Assembly (NCBI RefSeq): GCF_042666435.1
Contig: NZ_JBHTDC010000002.1
Location: forward strand, 124,001-188,000
Direction of reading: 5' to 3'
DNA length: 64,000 bases
Source: Allosphingosinicella sp042666435
Lineage (GTDB): Bacteria; Pseudomonadota; Alphaproteobacteria; Sphingomonadales; Sphingomonadaceae
Shown: positions 8,264 to 17,011 of the stretch, in pieces
Numbering within the stretch: the stretch's first letter is position 1
How the letters are laid out: every line of letters starts with the position of its first letter
Translations under genes and position numbers: made by a program
Notes under the pieces: generated by a model
The model's database searches: none
The model's input: only the letters and a program-made list of their open reading frames with translations
Told to the model about the DNA's origin: nothing

Positions 8264-10162
8264 ATGGCCGAATTGTTTGAGTTCAACATTTCGACGGACG
8301 ACCGCGTCAGTCAGGATTTCGGGACGGGTCTCGACAGGATCAGGGTCTCGGCCGAAGCGCCGACCAGCCAGGTCCGCTTGGTCTTCACCAGCAGCGAAGT
8401 CGGCAATGGCGATCCGAACGACAGCGGCACGATGAGCGGCCAGGATGGCGGTCTCGCCGTGCGCATGGTCGCGGAGGATGGCGCCGGCGTGGCCACCGGC
8501 CAGACCAGCCGCTTCGATGACGAAGGCATTCGTTTCGAAAGCGCCACCGCCGGCCTAACGTTCGACATCCGCGATCTGGTGAGCGGCGTCGCCCGGGGCG
8601 ATCAGTTCCAGGTCGCGGTGCTCGGAACCAGCAACAGCGACACGTTCGATGAAAGCGGCGACGCGCGCAATTATTACATCAATGGCGGCGAGGGCAATGA
8701 CGACCTGACCGGCGGCGACGGCGCCGACTTCCTCGTTGGAGGCCTTGGCAGTGATCGGCTGAAGGGCGGCGTCGGCAATGACGGCTTCATCGGCGGGTCC
8801 GGCAATGACGTTATCTTCGGCGGTAGCGGCAATGACAATGTGGCGTTCAACCTCGCGACGGATGGACGCGACCAGGTCAATCTCAGCACCGGCGACGACG
8901 ATGTCGTGATCGGCTCGTTCGACAATACGAGCCAGATCCGGCTGACCTTCACGAGCAGCGAAGTCGGCAATCGGGACACCCGCGACAGTGGAGCTCTGAC
9001 CAACCAGGATGGCGGCTTCGCCGTTCGGGTGCAGGGCGAAAATCTGGCGGGGGCGACGACCGGCAACGAGAGCCGCTTCGATGACGAAGGCGTCACCTTC
9101 CGCAGCTCCAACGACGCCACGTTCGATGTTCGCGACCTGGTGAGCGGCACCGAACGCGGCGACCTGTTCAACGTCGTTACACTCGGCACCGACGGCGCCG
9201 ACCTGATCGACGAGACCGGCGAATCGGATGCTTATTACATCAACGGCGGCATGGGGAATGACGACATCACCGGCGGCCGAGGCGTCGACTTCCTCGTCGG
9301 TGGCGGCGGAGACGATCGGCTGGTTGGCGCGGACGGCGGCGACAACTTCATCGGCGGCGGGGGAGATGACACGATCTTCGGCCAGACCGGCGCCGATACC
9401 GTCAACATCAACGCGTCGACGGATGGCAGCGACCGGACCCACCTTGGTTCCGACTATGACGTTGTCAACGTATCGGCGGCGGCTGCCGGCCAGATCCGCC
9501 TGACCTTCACCAGTGCCGAGGTCGGCAATGGCGACGCCCTGGACAGCGACGGCATGGCCAATCAGGACGGCGATCTCGCCGTCAGGATGCAGTCGGAAGG
9601 CGCGCTCGACATCCTGGCCGGCGACATCAGCCGGTTCGATGACGAAGGCGTGACATTTGTCAGCACCACGACGGGCGTGACCTTCGACGTTCGCGACCTG
9701 GTGAGCGGCACCGAGCGCGGCGACGATTTCAGCGTCGTCACATTGGGCTCCAACGGGAATGACCGCTTCAACCAGATCCGCGCCGAGGATAATTACTATC
9801 TCAACGGTGGCGCCGGAAATGATGTGATGATCGGCGGCAGCGGCGACGACTTCCTGGTTGGCGGCGCCGGCAACGACAGGCTGACCGGCAAGCTTGGCGA
9901 GGATATGTATATCGGCGGCGGCGGCGAAGATATCTTCGTCTTCAACGGCGCGGCGAGCGACGATATTGTGCTAGACTTCACCTCCGGCACCGACCGAATC
10001 GACCTCAGCGCTTATGGCATCGGCTTCGACGATGTCGAGGCGACGACGTCGGGCGGCGACACGATCCTCGAGGTCGACGCCAATCAGGACGGTGCTTTCG
10101 ACTTCCGGGTCACCCTGGAAAATTCGGATGCGCCGGTCCAGACCGACTATATCTTCGTCTGA
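8264..10162 (+). CDS. RTX-type calcium-binding repeat protein with three tandem modules, probably type I secreted
   Basis: A 632-residue protein with no signal peptide and acidic composition. It consists of three near-identical modules starting at residues 36, 224 and 410 (periods of 188 and 186). Each module has a beta-rich part containing RLTFTSSEVGN, SRFDDEGVTF and FDVRDLVSGTERGD. This is followed by YYINGG and several hemolysin-type nonapeptides (GGxGxDxLxGG pattern) that bind calcium. The C terminus ends in a hydrophobic tail (DYIFV), as in type I secretion signals. I chose the ATG at 8264 because AAGGGAGAA precedes it and repeat-free sequence begins there. No ABC/HlyD/TolC exporter genes are in the window. 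It is likely a surface or extracellular protein; the role is unknown. A C6G7 tract lies 64 bases upstream. Confidence 0.85.
   Translation: MAELFEFNISTDDRVSQDFGTGLDRIRVSAEAPTSQVRLVFTSSEVGNGDPNDSGTMSGQDGGLAVRMVAEDGAGVATGQTSRFDDEGIRFESATAGLTFDIRDLVSGVARGDQFQVAVLGTSNSDTFDESGDARNYYINGGEGNDDLTGGDGADFLVGGLGSDRLKGGVGNDGFIGGSGNDVIFGGSGNDNVAFNLATDGRDQVNLSTGDDDVVIGSFDNTSQIRLTFTSSEVGNRDTRDSGALTNQDGGFAVRVQGENLAGATTGNESRFDDEGVTFRSSNDATFDVRDLVSGTERGDLFNVVTLGTDGADLIDETGESDAYYINGGMGNDDITGGRGVDFLVGGGGDDRLVGADGGDNFIGGGGDDTIFGQTGADTVNINASTDGSDRTHLGSDYDVVNVSAAAAGQIRLTFTSAEVGNGDALDSDGMANQDGDLAVRMQSEGALDILAGDISRFDDEGVTFVSTTTGVTFDVRDLVSGTERGDDFSVVTLGSNGNDRFNQIRAEDNYYLNGGAGNDVMIGGSGDDFLVGGAGNDRLTGKLGEDMYIGGGGEDIFVFNGAASDDIVLDFTSGTDRIDLSAYGIGFDDVEATTSGGDTILEVDANQDGAFDFRVTLENSDAPVQTDYIFV
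8369..10100 (+). repeat. Three tandem coding modules of the RTX-type gene
   Basis: Module starts at 8369, 8933 and 9491, giving periods of 564 and 558 bases, all multiples of three. The modules are clearly homologous at DNA level, for example GAAGTCGGCAAT near the start of the first two. Confidence 0.9.
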
Positions 10163-10181
10163 TCGCTGAAGACGACAGGAC

Positions 10182-10220
10182 AGCCGCCGGTGCCGACGCG
10201 CCGGCGGCTATTCTATTCTT
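10182..10220 (+). terminator. Intrinsic terminator of the RTX-type gene
   Basis: A perfect 9-bp stem AGCCGCCGG (10182-10190) / CCGGCGGCT (10201-10209) with a 10-base loop, followed by ATTCTATTCTT. It sits between the convergent genes ending at 10162 and 10213. Confidence 0.8.
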
Positions 10221-11679
10221 CCGTCTGTTTTCTGGGCGGCCCTTCCTCGCGGCGGCGGATGACGAGGTTCCGTATCTCGGTCATGTCCTCCATCGCGAAC
10301 CTTATACCCTCGCGGCCCAAGCCTGAATCCTTGACGCCGCCATAAGGCATGTTGTCGACGCGGTAGCTCGGCACGTCGCCCACGACGATGCCGCCGACGT
10401 CAAGCCGGTCCCAGGCGTTCAAGGTCTTGAACAGGTCGCGGGTGAAGATGCCGGCCTGGAGGCCGAACTTGCTGTCGTTGACCTCGTCGAGGGCGTCGTC
10501 GAAATGGGTGAACTTCGACAGGATGGCGACCGGGCCAAACGCTTCCTCGCGATAGACGGTGGCGGAGCGGTCGACGCCTTCGAGCAGGGTCGCCTCCAGC
10601 ATCGCGCCGTCGCGCTTGCCCCCGCACAACAACTTCGCGCCGCCCTCGACCGCTTCCCTGATCCAATTGTCGAGGCGCTGGGCCTCCTTCACGTCGATCA
10701 TCGGGCCGATGAAGGTCTCGCGGTCATGCGGGTCGCCGGCGACCAGAATCCTGGTCCTGGCGACGAGGCGCTTCTTGAGATCGTCGTAAATGTCGGCGTG
10801 GATGATGATCCGCTGCACGCCGATGCAGCTCTGCCCGGATTGATAGAAAGCCCCGAAAGTGATCCGCTCGACGGCGTCGTCCAAATCGGCGTCGGCGTCG
10901 ACGATCACCGCCGCGTTGCCGCCGAGTTCCAGGACCACCTTCTTCTTGCCGGCCTTGGCCTTCAAATCCCAGCCGACGCCGGGCGAGCCGGTGAAGCTCA
11001 AGAGCTTCAGGCGCTCGTCCTCTGTGAACATGTCGGCGCCGTCGCGGTGGGCGGGCAGGATGGAGAAGGCGCCCTTCGGCAGGTCCGTCTCCGCCAGCAC
11101 CTCGCCGAGAATGATTGCGCCCAGCGGCGTGCGGCTGGCCGGTTTCATCACGAACGGACAGCCGACCGCGATGGCCGGCGCGATCTTGTGCGCCGCGAGG
11201 TTGAGCGGAAAGTTGAACGGCGCGATGAAGCTGCACGGCCCGATCGGCACGCGCTTCCAGATGCCCATATAGCCGCGCGCGCGTTTCGAGATGTCGAGCG
11301 GTTGGACCTCGCCCGTCATCCGCACCGATTCCTCGGCGGCGATGCGGAACGTGTCGATCAGCCGCGTGACCTCGCCTTCCGCATCGTTGATCGGCTTGCC
11401 CGCCTCGACGCAAAGCGCGAAAGCGAGCTCGTCGAACCTTTCCTTGAAGCGGTCGACGCAATGCTGGAGCACCGCCTGGCGCTCATAAGCCGCCATCCGC
11501 GCCATCGGCTCAGCGGCCGCGACGGCGGCGGCGATGCCCGCGTCTATGGTCGCGGCATCCGCCTGGGCCACGCGGAAGGCGACCTGGCCGCTATATTTGT
11601 CGGTAACCTCCAGGTCCGCATTCGGCTGCTTCGCCTCGTTGGCGAGGTAGAGCGGGTAGGTGTCCTTGAGCTTGGTCAT
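10213..11679 (-). CDS. NAD(P)-dependent aldehyde dehydrogenase
   Basis: A 488-residue ALDH-superfamily enzyme that oxidises an aldehyde to an acid, cytoplasmic. The catalytic Cys is in YQSGQSCIGVQ and the general-base Glu in VVLELGGNAAV. The nucleotide-binding FTGSPGVG and the N-anchor FIAPFNFPLNLAAHK are present. The length is standard. It lies 98 bases downstream of the ThDP enzyme gene on the same strand, with a dispersed repeat between them, so the two may be co-transcribed and may act on the same aldehyde or 2-oxoacid. The sequence resembles the lactaldehyde/succinate-semialdehyde/phosphonoacetaldehyde branch, but the substrate cannot be assigned. Confidence 0.9.
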   Translation of the reverse strand: MTKLKDTYPLYLANEAKQPNADLEVTDKYSGQVAFRVAQADAATIDAGIAAAVAAAEPMARMAAYERQAVLQHCVDRFKERFDELAFALCVEAGKPINDAEGEVTRLIDTFRIAAEESVRMTGEVQPLDISKRARGYMGIWKRVPIGPCSFIAPFNFPLNLAAHKIAPAIAVGCPFVMKPASRTPLGAIILGEVLAETDLPKGAFSILPAHRDGADMFTEDERLKLLSFTGSPGVGWDLKAKAGKKKVVLELGGNAAVIVDADADLDDAVERITFGAFYQSGQSCIGVQRIIIHADIYDDLKKRLVARTRILVAGDPHDRETFIGPMIDVKEAQRLDNWIREAVEGGAKLLCGGKRDGAMLEATLLEGVDRSATVYREEAFGPVAILSKFTHFDDALDEVNDSKFGLQAGIFTRDLFKTLNAWDRLDVGGIVVGDVPSYRVDNMPYGGVKDSGLGREGIRFAMEDMTEIRNLVIRRREEGPPRKQTEE

Positions 11680-11689
11680 GTCGTCCTCA

Positions 11690-11759
11690 CGTCATCCCAG
11701 CGAAAGCTGGGATCTCATTTCTTGAAGGCAGGGAGATTCCAGCTTGCGCTGGAATGACG
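11690..11759. repeat. Dispersed palindromic repeat (CGTCATCCCAGC type)
   Basis: Outer ends CGTCAT and ATGACG, with inner inverted pairs CCCAGCGAAAGCTGGG and TTCCAGCTTGCGCTGGAA. It is between two co-oriented genes. Confidence 0.8.
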
Positions 11760-11777
11760 AATTTCCGCTCCCCCAGC

Positions 11778-13427
11778 TCACACCGCCGCGCTCAGCTCCT
11801 TGATTTCCTTGTTCAATATGCGGTCGTTGTCGGCATAGTCGACCGGGCAGTCGATGAGGTGGACGCCGGGCGTGTCCAGACACTCCCGCAAGAGGCCGGG
11901 GATCATCTCCGCGCTCTCCACCCGATGCCCGCTGGCGCCGTAGGCCTCGGCATATTTGACGAAATCGGGATTGCCGTAGGTCAGGCCCCAATCCTTGAAG
12001 CCCATATTGGCCTGCTTCCAGCGGATCATGCCATAGCTGTTGTCGTTCAGGATCAGGACTGTGATGTTGAGCCCCAGCCGAACCGCCGTCTCCATCTCCT
12101 GGCTGTTCATCATGAAGCCGCCGTCGCCGCAGATCGCCATCACCTTGCGGTCCGGATAGACCATCGCCGAGGCCATCGCCGATGGCAGCCCCGCCCCCAT
12201 CGTCGCCAGCGCATTGTCGAGCAGCACCGTGTTCGCCTGCCGGGCCGGATAGTTGCGCGCGAACCAGATTTTGTAGACGCCGTTGTCGAGACAGATGATG
12301 CCGTCGGCGGGCATCACGTCCCGGATTTGCTTGACCAGGCAAGCCGGGAAGATCGGAAAGCGCATGTCGTCGCACATGCCGTCGCGATGCGCGACCTCGG
12401 CCGCGCGCGCCTTCAACATCTTTTCGAATTTCCAGTGGCCGGAGGGCATGATGTCCTCCTTGATCTGCCAGATGGCGTTGGCGATGTCGCCGATCACCTC
12501 GATCTGCGGGAAATAGACGGGATCGACCTCGGCCGTGTTGGTGCTGACATGGATCACGTCCGTGCCGCCCTGCTTCATGAAGAAAGGCGGCTTTTCGATC
12601 ACGTCGTGGCCGACATTGATGATGAGATCCGCGCTCTCCAGCGCCTTGTGGACGAAATCGCCGGCGGAAAGCGCCGCGCAGCCCAGGAACTTGTCGCCGG
12701 TCTCGTCGAGCACGCCCTTGCCGAGCTGGGTGGTGATGAAGGGGATGCCGGTCTTCTCGACGAACTGGCCGAGCATCCGGCTGGTCATCTTGCGGTTAGC
12801 GCCGGCGCCGATGACGAGGACGGGGGAGCGCGCCTTCTCGATCGCGCTCACCGCGGCGCGAACCGCCTTCACATCAGCGGTCGGGCGGCGATGGAGGCTC
12901 GCCTTCAACGGCCTGGAGTCGGTGTGCTCGTCGGCGATGTCCTCGGGCAGTTCGAGATGCACCGCGCCCGGCTTCTCCTCTTCGGCCAGCCGGAACGCCT
13001 CGCGCACCCGGCTCGGGATATTGTCGGACGATGCGAGCTGGTGGGTATATTTGGTGATCGGCCCCATCATCGCGACCACGTCCAATATCTGGAAGCGGCC
13101 CTGCTTCGATTTCTTGATCGGCTTCTGTCCGGTGATCATCATCATCGGCATGCCGCCCAATTGCGCATACGCGGCGGCGGTGACGAAGTTGGTCGCGCCA
13201 GGACCCAATGTCGCGAGGCAGACGCCGGTCTTGCCGGTATGGCGCCCGTAGGTCGCGGCCATGAAGCCGGCGCCCTGCTCGTGGCGGGTCAGGATGAGCT
13301 TGATCGTGTCGGAGCGCGACAGGCTGTCCAGGAAGTCGAGATTTTCCTCGCCGGGGACGCCGAAGACATATTCGACACCTTCCTCTTCGAGGCACTCGAT
13401 GAACAAGTCCGAGGCTTTGGTCGCCAT
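11778..13427 (-). CDS. Acetolactate-synthase-like thiamine-diphosphate enzyme
   Basis: A 549-residue ThDP-dependent enzyme of the acetolactate synthase/acetohydroxyacid synthase large-subunit family. It has the cofactor-activating Glu in LTRHEQGAGFMA and a ThDP/Mg motif running from GDGGFMMNSQE to LNDNSYGMIRW. The three-domain order (Pyr, central, PP) is complete. No small regulatory subunit gene follows. With the overall similarity, that suggests a catabolic AlsS-like enzyme or a related 2-oxoacid carboligase rather than the biosynthetic IlvB complex. An aldehyde dehydrogenase gene lies directly downstream. The start ATG at 13427 has no better alternative. Confidence 0.85.
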   Translation of the reverse strand: MATKASDLFIECLEEEGVEYVFGVPGEENLDFLDSLSRSDTIKLILTRHEQGAGFMAATYGRHTGKTGVCLATLGPGATNFVTAAAYAQLGGMPMMMITGQKPIKKSKQGRFQILDVVAMMGPITKYTHQLASSDNIPSRVREAFRLAEEEKPGAVHLELPEDIADEHTDSRPLKASLHRRPTADVKAVRAAVSAIEKARSPVLVIGAGANRKMTSRMLGQFVEKTGIPFITTQLGKGVLDETGDKFLGCAALSAGDFVHKALESADLIINVGHDVIEKPPFFMKQGGTDVIHVSTNTAEVDPVYFPQIEVIGDIANAIWQIKEDIMPSGHWKFEKMLKARAAEVAHRDGMCDDMRFPIFPACLVKQIRDVMPADGIICLDNGVYKIWFARNYPARQANTVLLDNALATMGAGLPSAMASAMVYPDRKVMAICGDGGFMMNSQEMETAVRLGLNITVLILNDNSYGMIRWKQANMGFKDWGLTYGNPDFVKYAEAYGASGHRVESAEMIPGLLRECLDTPGVHLIDCPVDYADNDRILNKEIKELSAAV

Positions 13428-13655
13428 ATCGCCGTCTCCGCTGATATTCGTTCTGTCGACGCAAGCACAGCGGGGGGCGATTGGACGTATCGAACCGGTC
13501 TCATCCCCCGGACTCCAGCTCTACCGGGCTTTGTTTCGGCTGTCATCAAAGCAGTTCAACCATATGATCTCGCTTGAAAGGCGGGGAAAGTTTGAACATA
13601 GTCGCTGGCGAGCCGCGGACGTCTCGGACGCTTGGCGCAGGCTCATGGGGGCAGC

Positions 13656-15038
13656 ATGGGGCGCAGTCGCAATCTGGCGATCGTCATGGGGGCCGCGGGG
13701 CTGGCCTTCGCCTTGCTCGTCGCGCTCCTGTTCAGGCCCGATGCGGCGGTAGCGACCGCCCAGGCGGGCGGCGGCGGCACTCTCGTCGGAGTCGCCACCT
13801 GCGGCGGCACCACCTGCCACGGCCGCAGCGAGGCGGACGGCAAGATCGTCCGCCAGGACGAGCTCATGATCTGGCAGGACGAAGCGAGTCCCAGCGGCGC
13901 CCATAGCCGCGCCTGGCGGGTGCTGGCCGAGCCCCGCTCCCGCGCCATCGCCCAGCGGCTCGGCATCGGCGAGGCGACCAGCGCGCCGATGTGTCTCGGC
14001 TGCCATGCGACGCCGGCGAGCGCGCCGCGCGGCGCTCGCTTCCAGACGTCGGACGGGGTCGGGTGCGAGGCCTGTCACGGCGCCGCCTCGGGCTGGCTGT
14101 CGAGCCATTATGCGGTGGGGGCAAGCCACGCCGCCAACGTCTCGCGCGGAATGGTGCCGCTCGACAATCCAAAGGTGCGCGCCGCCGTCTGCCTCGACTG
14201 TCATTTCGGCTCGGCCGATCCGGGCCAGTTCGTCAACCACCGGATCATGGCGGCGGGCCACCCGCGCATCGCCTTCGAGCTCGACCTGTTCTCGACACTG
14301 CAGCAGCATCATAACGAGGATCGCGATTATGCGAGCCGCAAGGGCCGGACCAACTCCGTCCAGACATGGGCGGTCGGCCAGGCGATGGCGCTCGACCGCT
14401 CGCTGACCCTGTTCGCCGACGCGCGACGGGGCACCGAGGGGATGTTCCCCGAATTCTACTTCCTCGATTGCCACAGCTGCCACCGCCCGATCTCGGACGA
14501 TCCGCGCTTCGAGCCGACGACGCTGGACAATCCGGGCCGCCCGATCCCCGAAGGCATGCCTCCCTATAATGACGAGAACATGATCATGCTTTCGGCGGCC
14601 GCCAGGGTCGCGGCGCCGGGGCTCGCCGACCGTTTCGACCGCGACAGCCGCGCCTTCCACCAGGCGATGACGAAGGACCGCGCTTCGGCGGTGGCCGCCG
14701 CCGCCGCCCTGCGCGACAGCGCCCGCGCGCTCGCCAACGCCTTCGCCGGCGCGACCATGGGCCGCGCCCAGACGCTGGCGATCATCGACGCCATCGCCGA
14801 CGAGGCGACCTCGCGTCGCTTCACCGATTATGCCGGCAGCGTCCAGGCGGTGATGGCGACAGACACCCTGCTCTCGGCGCTGGTCAACATGGGCGAGGTC
14901 AGCCCAAGCGCGGCGGAATCGATCCGGGGCGACATCAACGAGGCCTATCGGGCGGTGCGCGATCCCAACGCCTATCGCCCGCGCGACTTCCGGGCGAGCC
15001 TCGGCCGCGCGGCGGCGGCGATCCGGAGGCTCGGCTGA
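13656..15038 (+). CDS. Pentaheme c-type cytochrome, membrane-anchored or periplasmic
   Basis: A 460-residue first gene of a four-gene operon. An N-terminal hydrophobic segment (about residues 8-26) is a signal peptide or anchor. Four canonical heme motifs are visible: CLGCH, CEACH, CLDCH and CHSCH. An atypical CGGTTCH (CX4CH) lies at residues 49-55. Isolated His residues such as AAGHPR and SSHY could be distal ligands, as in the cytochrome c554 family. The last third is a helical, heme-free region. The frame also allows TTG at 13632, but ATG 13656 has a G-rich ribosome-binding site. The stop overlaps the next start (TGATG), so translation is coupled. A role as periplasmic electron carrier is inferred from the neighbouring barrel and decaheme genes. 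Confidence 0.85.
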   Translation: MGRSRNLAIVMGAAGLAFALLVALLFRPDAAVATAQAGGGGTLVGVATCGGTTCHGRSEADGKIVRQDELMIWQDEASPSGAHSRAWRVLAEPRSRAIAQRLGIGEATSAPMCLGCHATPASAPRGARFQTSDGVGCEACHGAASGWLSSHYAVGASHAANVSRGMVPLDNPKVRAAVCLDCHFGSADPGQFVNHRIMAAGHPRIAFELDLFSTLQQHHNEDRDYASRKGRTNSVQTWAVGQAMALDRSLTLFADARRGTEGMFPEFYFLDCHSCHRPISDDPRFEPTTLDNPGRPIPEGMPPYNDENMIMLSAAARVAAPGLADRFDRDSRAFHQAMTKDRASAVAAAAALRDSARALANAFAGATMGRAQTLAIIDAIADEATSRRFTDYAGSVQAVMATDTLLSALVNMGEVSPSAAESIRGDINEAYRAVRDPNAYRPRDFRASLGRAAAAIRRLG

Positions 15039-17008
15039 TGCGCCGCGGCGGCACCAGCCTCCTTGCCATCGCCTCGCTCCTCGCCGCGTCCTGCGGCGGC
15101 GGTGGCGGCTCCCCGACGCCGACGCCCACCCCGGCACCGACGCCCACGCCCGGCCCTACTCGCCTCTATGAGGCGCCGGCGCGCGAGGCCCTGACCGAGG
15201 GCGATGTCGGCAAGGTGATCGCGCAGGCCGTCGCCGAAGCGGATGCGCGCGGCCTGCCCTCGACCATCGCGGTCGTCGACCGGGTCGGCAACGTCCTCGC
15301 CATCTTCACGATGAACGGCGCCGACCAGCGCCTGGTCGTGCCGCTGGGTCCCAATGGCAGCGAGCACGATCTCCAGGGCGTCGATTTCCCGCTCGCCGCC
15401 GCCGGCGCCATCGCCAAGGCGATCACCGGCGCCTATCTCTCGTCCGGCGGCAACGCCTTTTCGACCCGCACCGCCTCGATGATCGTGCAGGAGCATTTTC
15501 CGCCCTCGGTGGTGGCGGGCGGGCTCGAGAGCGGGCCGTTATTCGGTGTCCAGTTCAGCCAGCTTCCCTGCTCGGACCTCAACAGCCGCTTCAACGGCAA
15601 TGTCGGCCCCGGCGGGTTCATCGGCCCCAAGCGCTCGCCGCTCGGCCTTTCCGCCGATCCCGGCGGGCTGCCCCTCTACAAGAACGGGGTGCTGGTCGGC
15701 GGCGTCGGCATCATGGGCGACGGCGTCTACGGCTTCGATCCCGAAATCCAGGACGTCGACAAGGACGATGAGGAGATCATCGCCCTCGCCGCCGCCACCG
15801 GCTATGCCGCCCCCCAGACGATCCGGGCCGAACGCATCCCGGTCGACGGGACCTTGCTGCGCTTCGTCGAAGGGACGCCCGCCGATTTCGCCAGCGATCC
15901 GGCGTCGGCGCCCGGATTCGGCGCGATCGACCGGCGCGCCGGCGTCCTCGCTTCGGTGCGCGGCTATTATGATGCCAGCGCCGGCCTGATCGCCGGCCGC
16001 GCTTACGGCACGGAGGGATCCGGAATCCGCGCCGCTACCGGCGCCGAGTTCGACAATCCGGACGCCTTCATCCTCACCGACGGATCGGGCGCGAACCGTT
16101 TCCCCTTGCGGGCGGCCACCGACGGGGAGGATGTCGCCCGACCGCTTACACGCGCCGAGGTCGCGGCCGTTCTCGAAGAAGCGTTCATCATCATGAGCCG
16201 GGCACGCGCGCAGATCCGCCGGCCGCTCGACAGCCGCGCGCAGGTGAGCATCTCGGTGGTGGACACCCATGGCGAAGTGCTGGGGCTCGTCCGCGCACCC
16301 GACGCCCCGATATTCGGCATCGACGTGTCGTTGCAAAAGGCGCGCACGGCCGCCTTCTTCTCCGGCGCCCGGGCCGGCGCCATGCTGGATGCCAATCCCG
16401 ATCCCGATGTCGCCATGTTCGTCCCGGCCGCGCGGACCTTCTTCGGCGACCAGAGCGCGCTCACCGGGCAATTCGCCTTTTCCGACCGCGCCAACGGCAA
16501 CCTGTCCCGACCGTTTTTCCCCGATGGCGAGCTTGGCCGGCCACCAGGTCCGTTTTCGCGGCCGATCGCCGAGTTTAACCCCTTTTCCACCGGCCTCCAA
16601 TCGGCGCTCGTCGAAAAGAATATCCGCGATCACGCCGCCTTCGTCCTTGGCGGCGGCGCCGATACGCCGATGCGCTGCACGCAGACGCCGGATGTCGCGC
16701 CGGGCCAGAACCCGCTCCAGAACGGCATCCAGATATTCCCGGGCTCGGTTCCCATCTATCGCGGCAACCAGCTTGTCGGCGGCATCGGCGTCTCGGGCGA
16801 CGGCATCGACCAGGACGATATGGTGAGCTTCCTCGGACTCCATTTCGGCGGCCTTCGCGCCGGCGGCATCGGCAATGCCGACCGCGCGATCCGCGCCGAT
16901 CGGATCGTGGTGAATTTGGGCGATGCGCGCGTCCGGCTGCGCTACGTCAACTGCCCGTTCGCGCCGTTCCTCGATACCGACGCCCAGAACGTCTGCCAGG
17001 GCAAGTAG
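15038..17008 (+). CDS. Lipoprotein with two HbpS/GlcG-like (heme-degrading family) domains
   Basis: A 656-residue predicted outer-membrane or periplasmic lipoprotein: signal peptide with lipobox LLAASC, then a Pro/Thr-rich linker. Two related domains follow (about residues 45-260 and 370-640). Each has the family pattern IAVVDRVGNVLAIF or SVVDTHGEVLGLVR, and ends with LVGGVGIMGDG or LVGGIGVSGDG. HbpS proteins bind heme and respond to redox stress, and GlcG is related. The tandem arrangement on a lipid anchor is unusual; single-domain proteins of about 140-200 residues are common. It is coupled by TGATG to the pentaheme gene and followed three bases later by the barrel gene. A role in heme handling or redox sensing for the cytochrome system is inferred. 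Confidence 0.8.
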   Translation: MRRGGTSLLAIASLLAASCGGGGGSPTPTPTPAPTPTPGPTRLYEAPAREALTEGDVGKVIAQAVAEADARGLPSTIAVVDRVGNVLAIFTMNGADQRLVVPLGPNGSEHDLQGVDFPLAAAGAIAKAITGAYLSSGGNAFSTRTASMIVQEHFPPSVVAGGLESGPLFGVQFSQLPCSDLNSRFNGNVGPGGFIGPKRSPLGLSADPGGLPLYKNGVLVGGVGIMGDGVYGFDPEIQDVDKDDEEIIALAAATGYAAPQTIRAERIPVDGTLLRFVEGTPADFASDPASAPGFGAIDRRAGVLASVRGYYDASAGLIAGRAYGTEGSGIRAATGAEFDNPDAFILTDGSGANRFPLRAATDGEDVARPLTRAEVAAVLEEAFIIMSRARAQIRRPLDSRAQVSISVVDTHGEVLGLVRAPDAPIFGIDVSLQKARTAAFFSGARAGAMLDANPDPDVAMFVPAARTFFGDQSALTGQFAFSDRANGNLSRPFFPDGELGRPPGPFSRPIAEFNPFSTGLQSALVEKNIRDHAAFVLGGGADTPMRCTQTPDVAPGQNPLQNGIQIFPGSVPIYRGNQLVGGIGVSGDGIDQDDMVSFLGLHFGGLRAGGIGNADRAIRADRIVVNLGDARVRLRYVNCPFAPFLDTDAQNVCQGK

Positions 17009-17011
17009 CGC

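Noticed and set aside
11754..13577. 607-codon plus-strand frame opposite the ThDP enzyme
   Set aside because: The minus strand has the complete ThDP motifs. The plus frame translation is His/Asp/Arg-rich with no recognisable domain.
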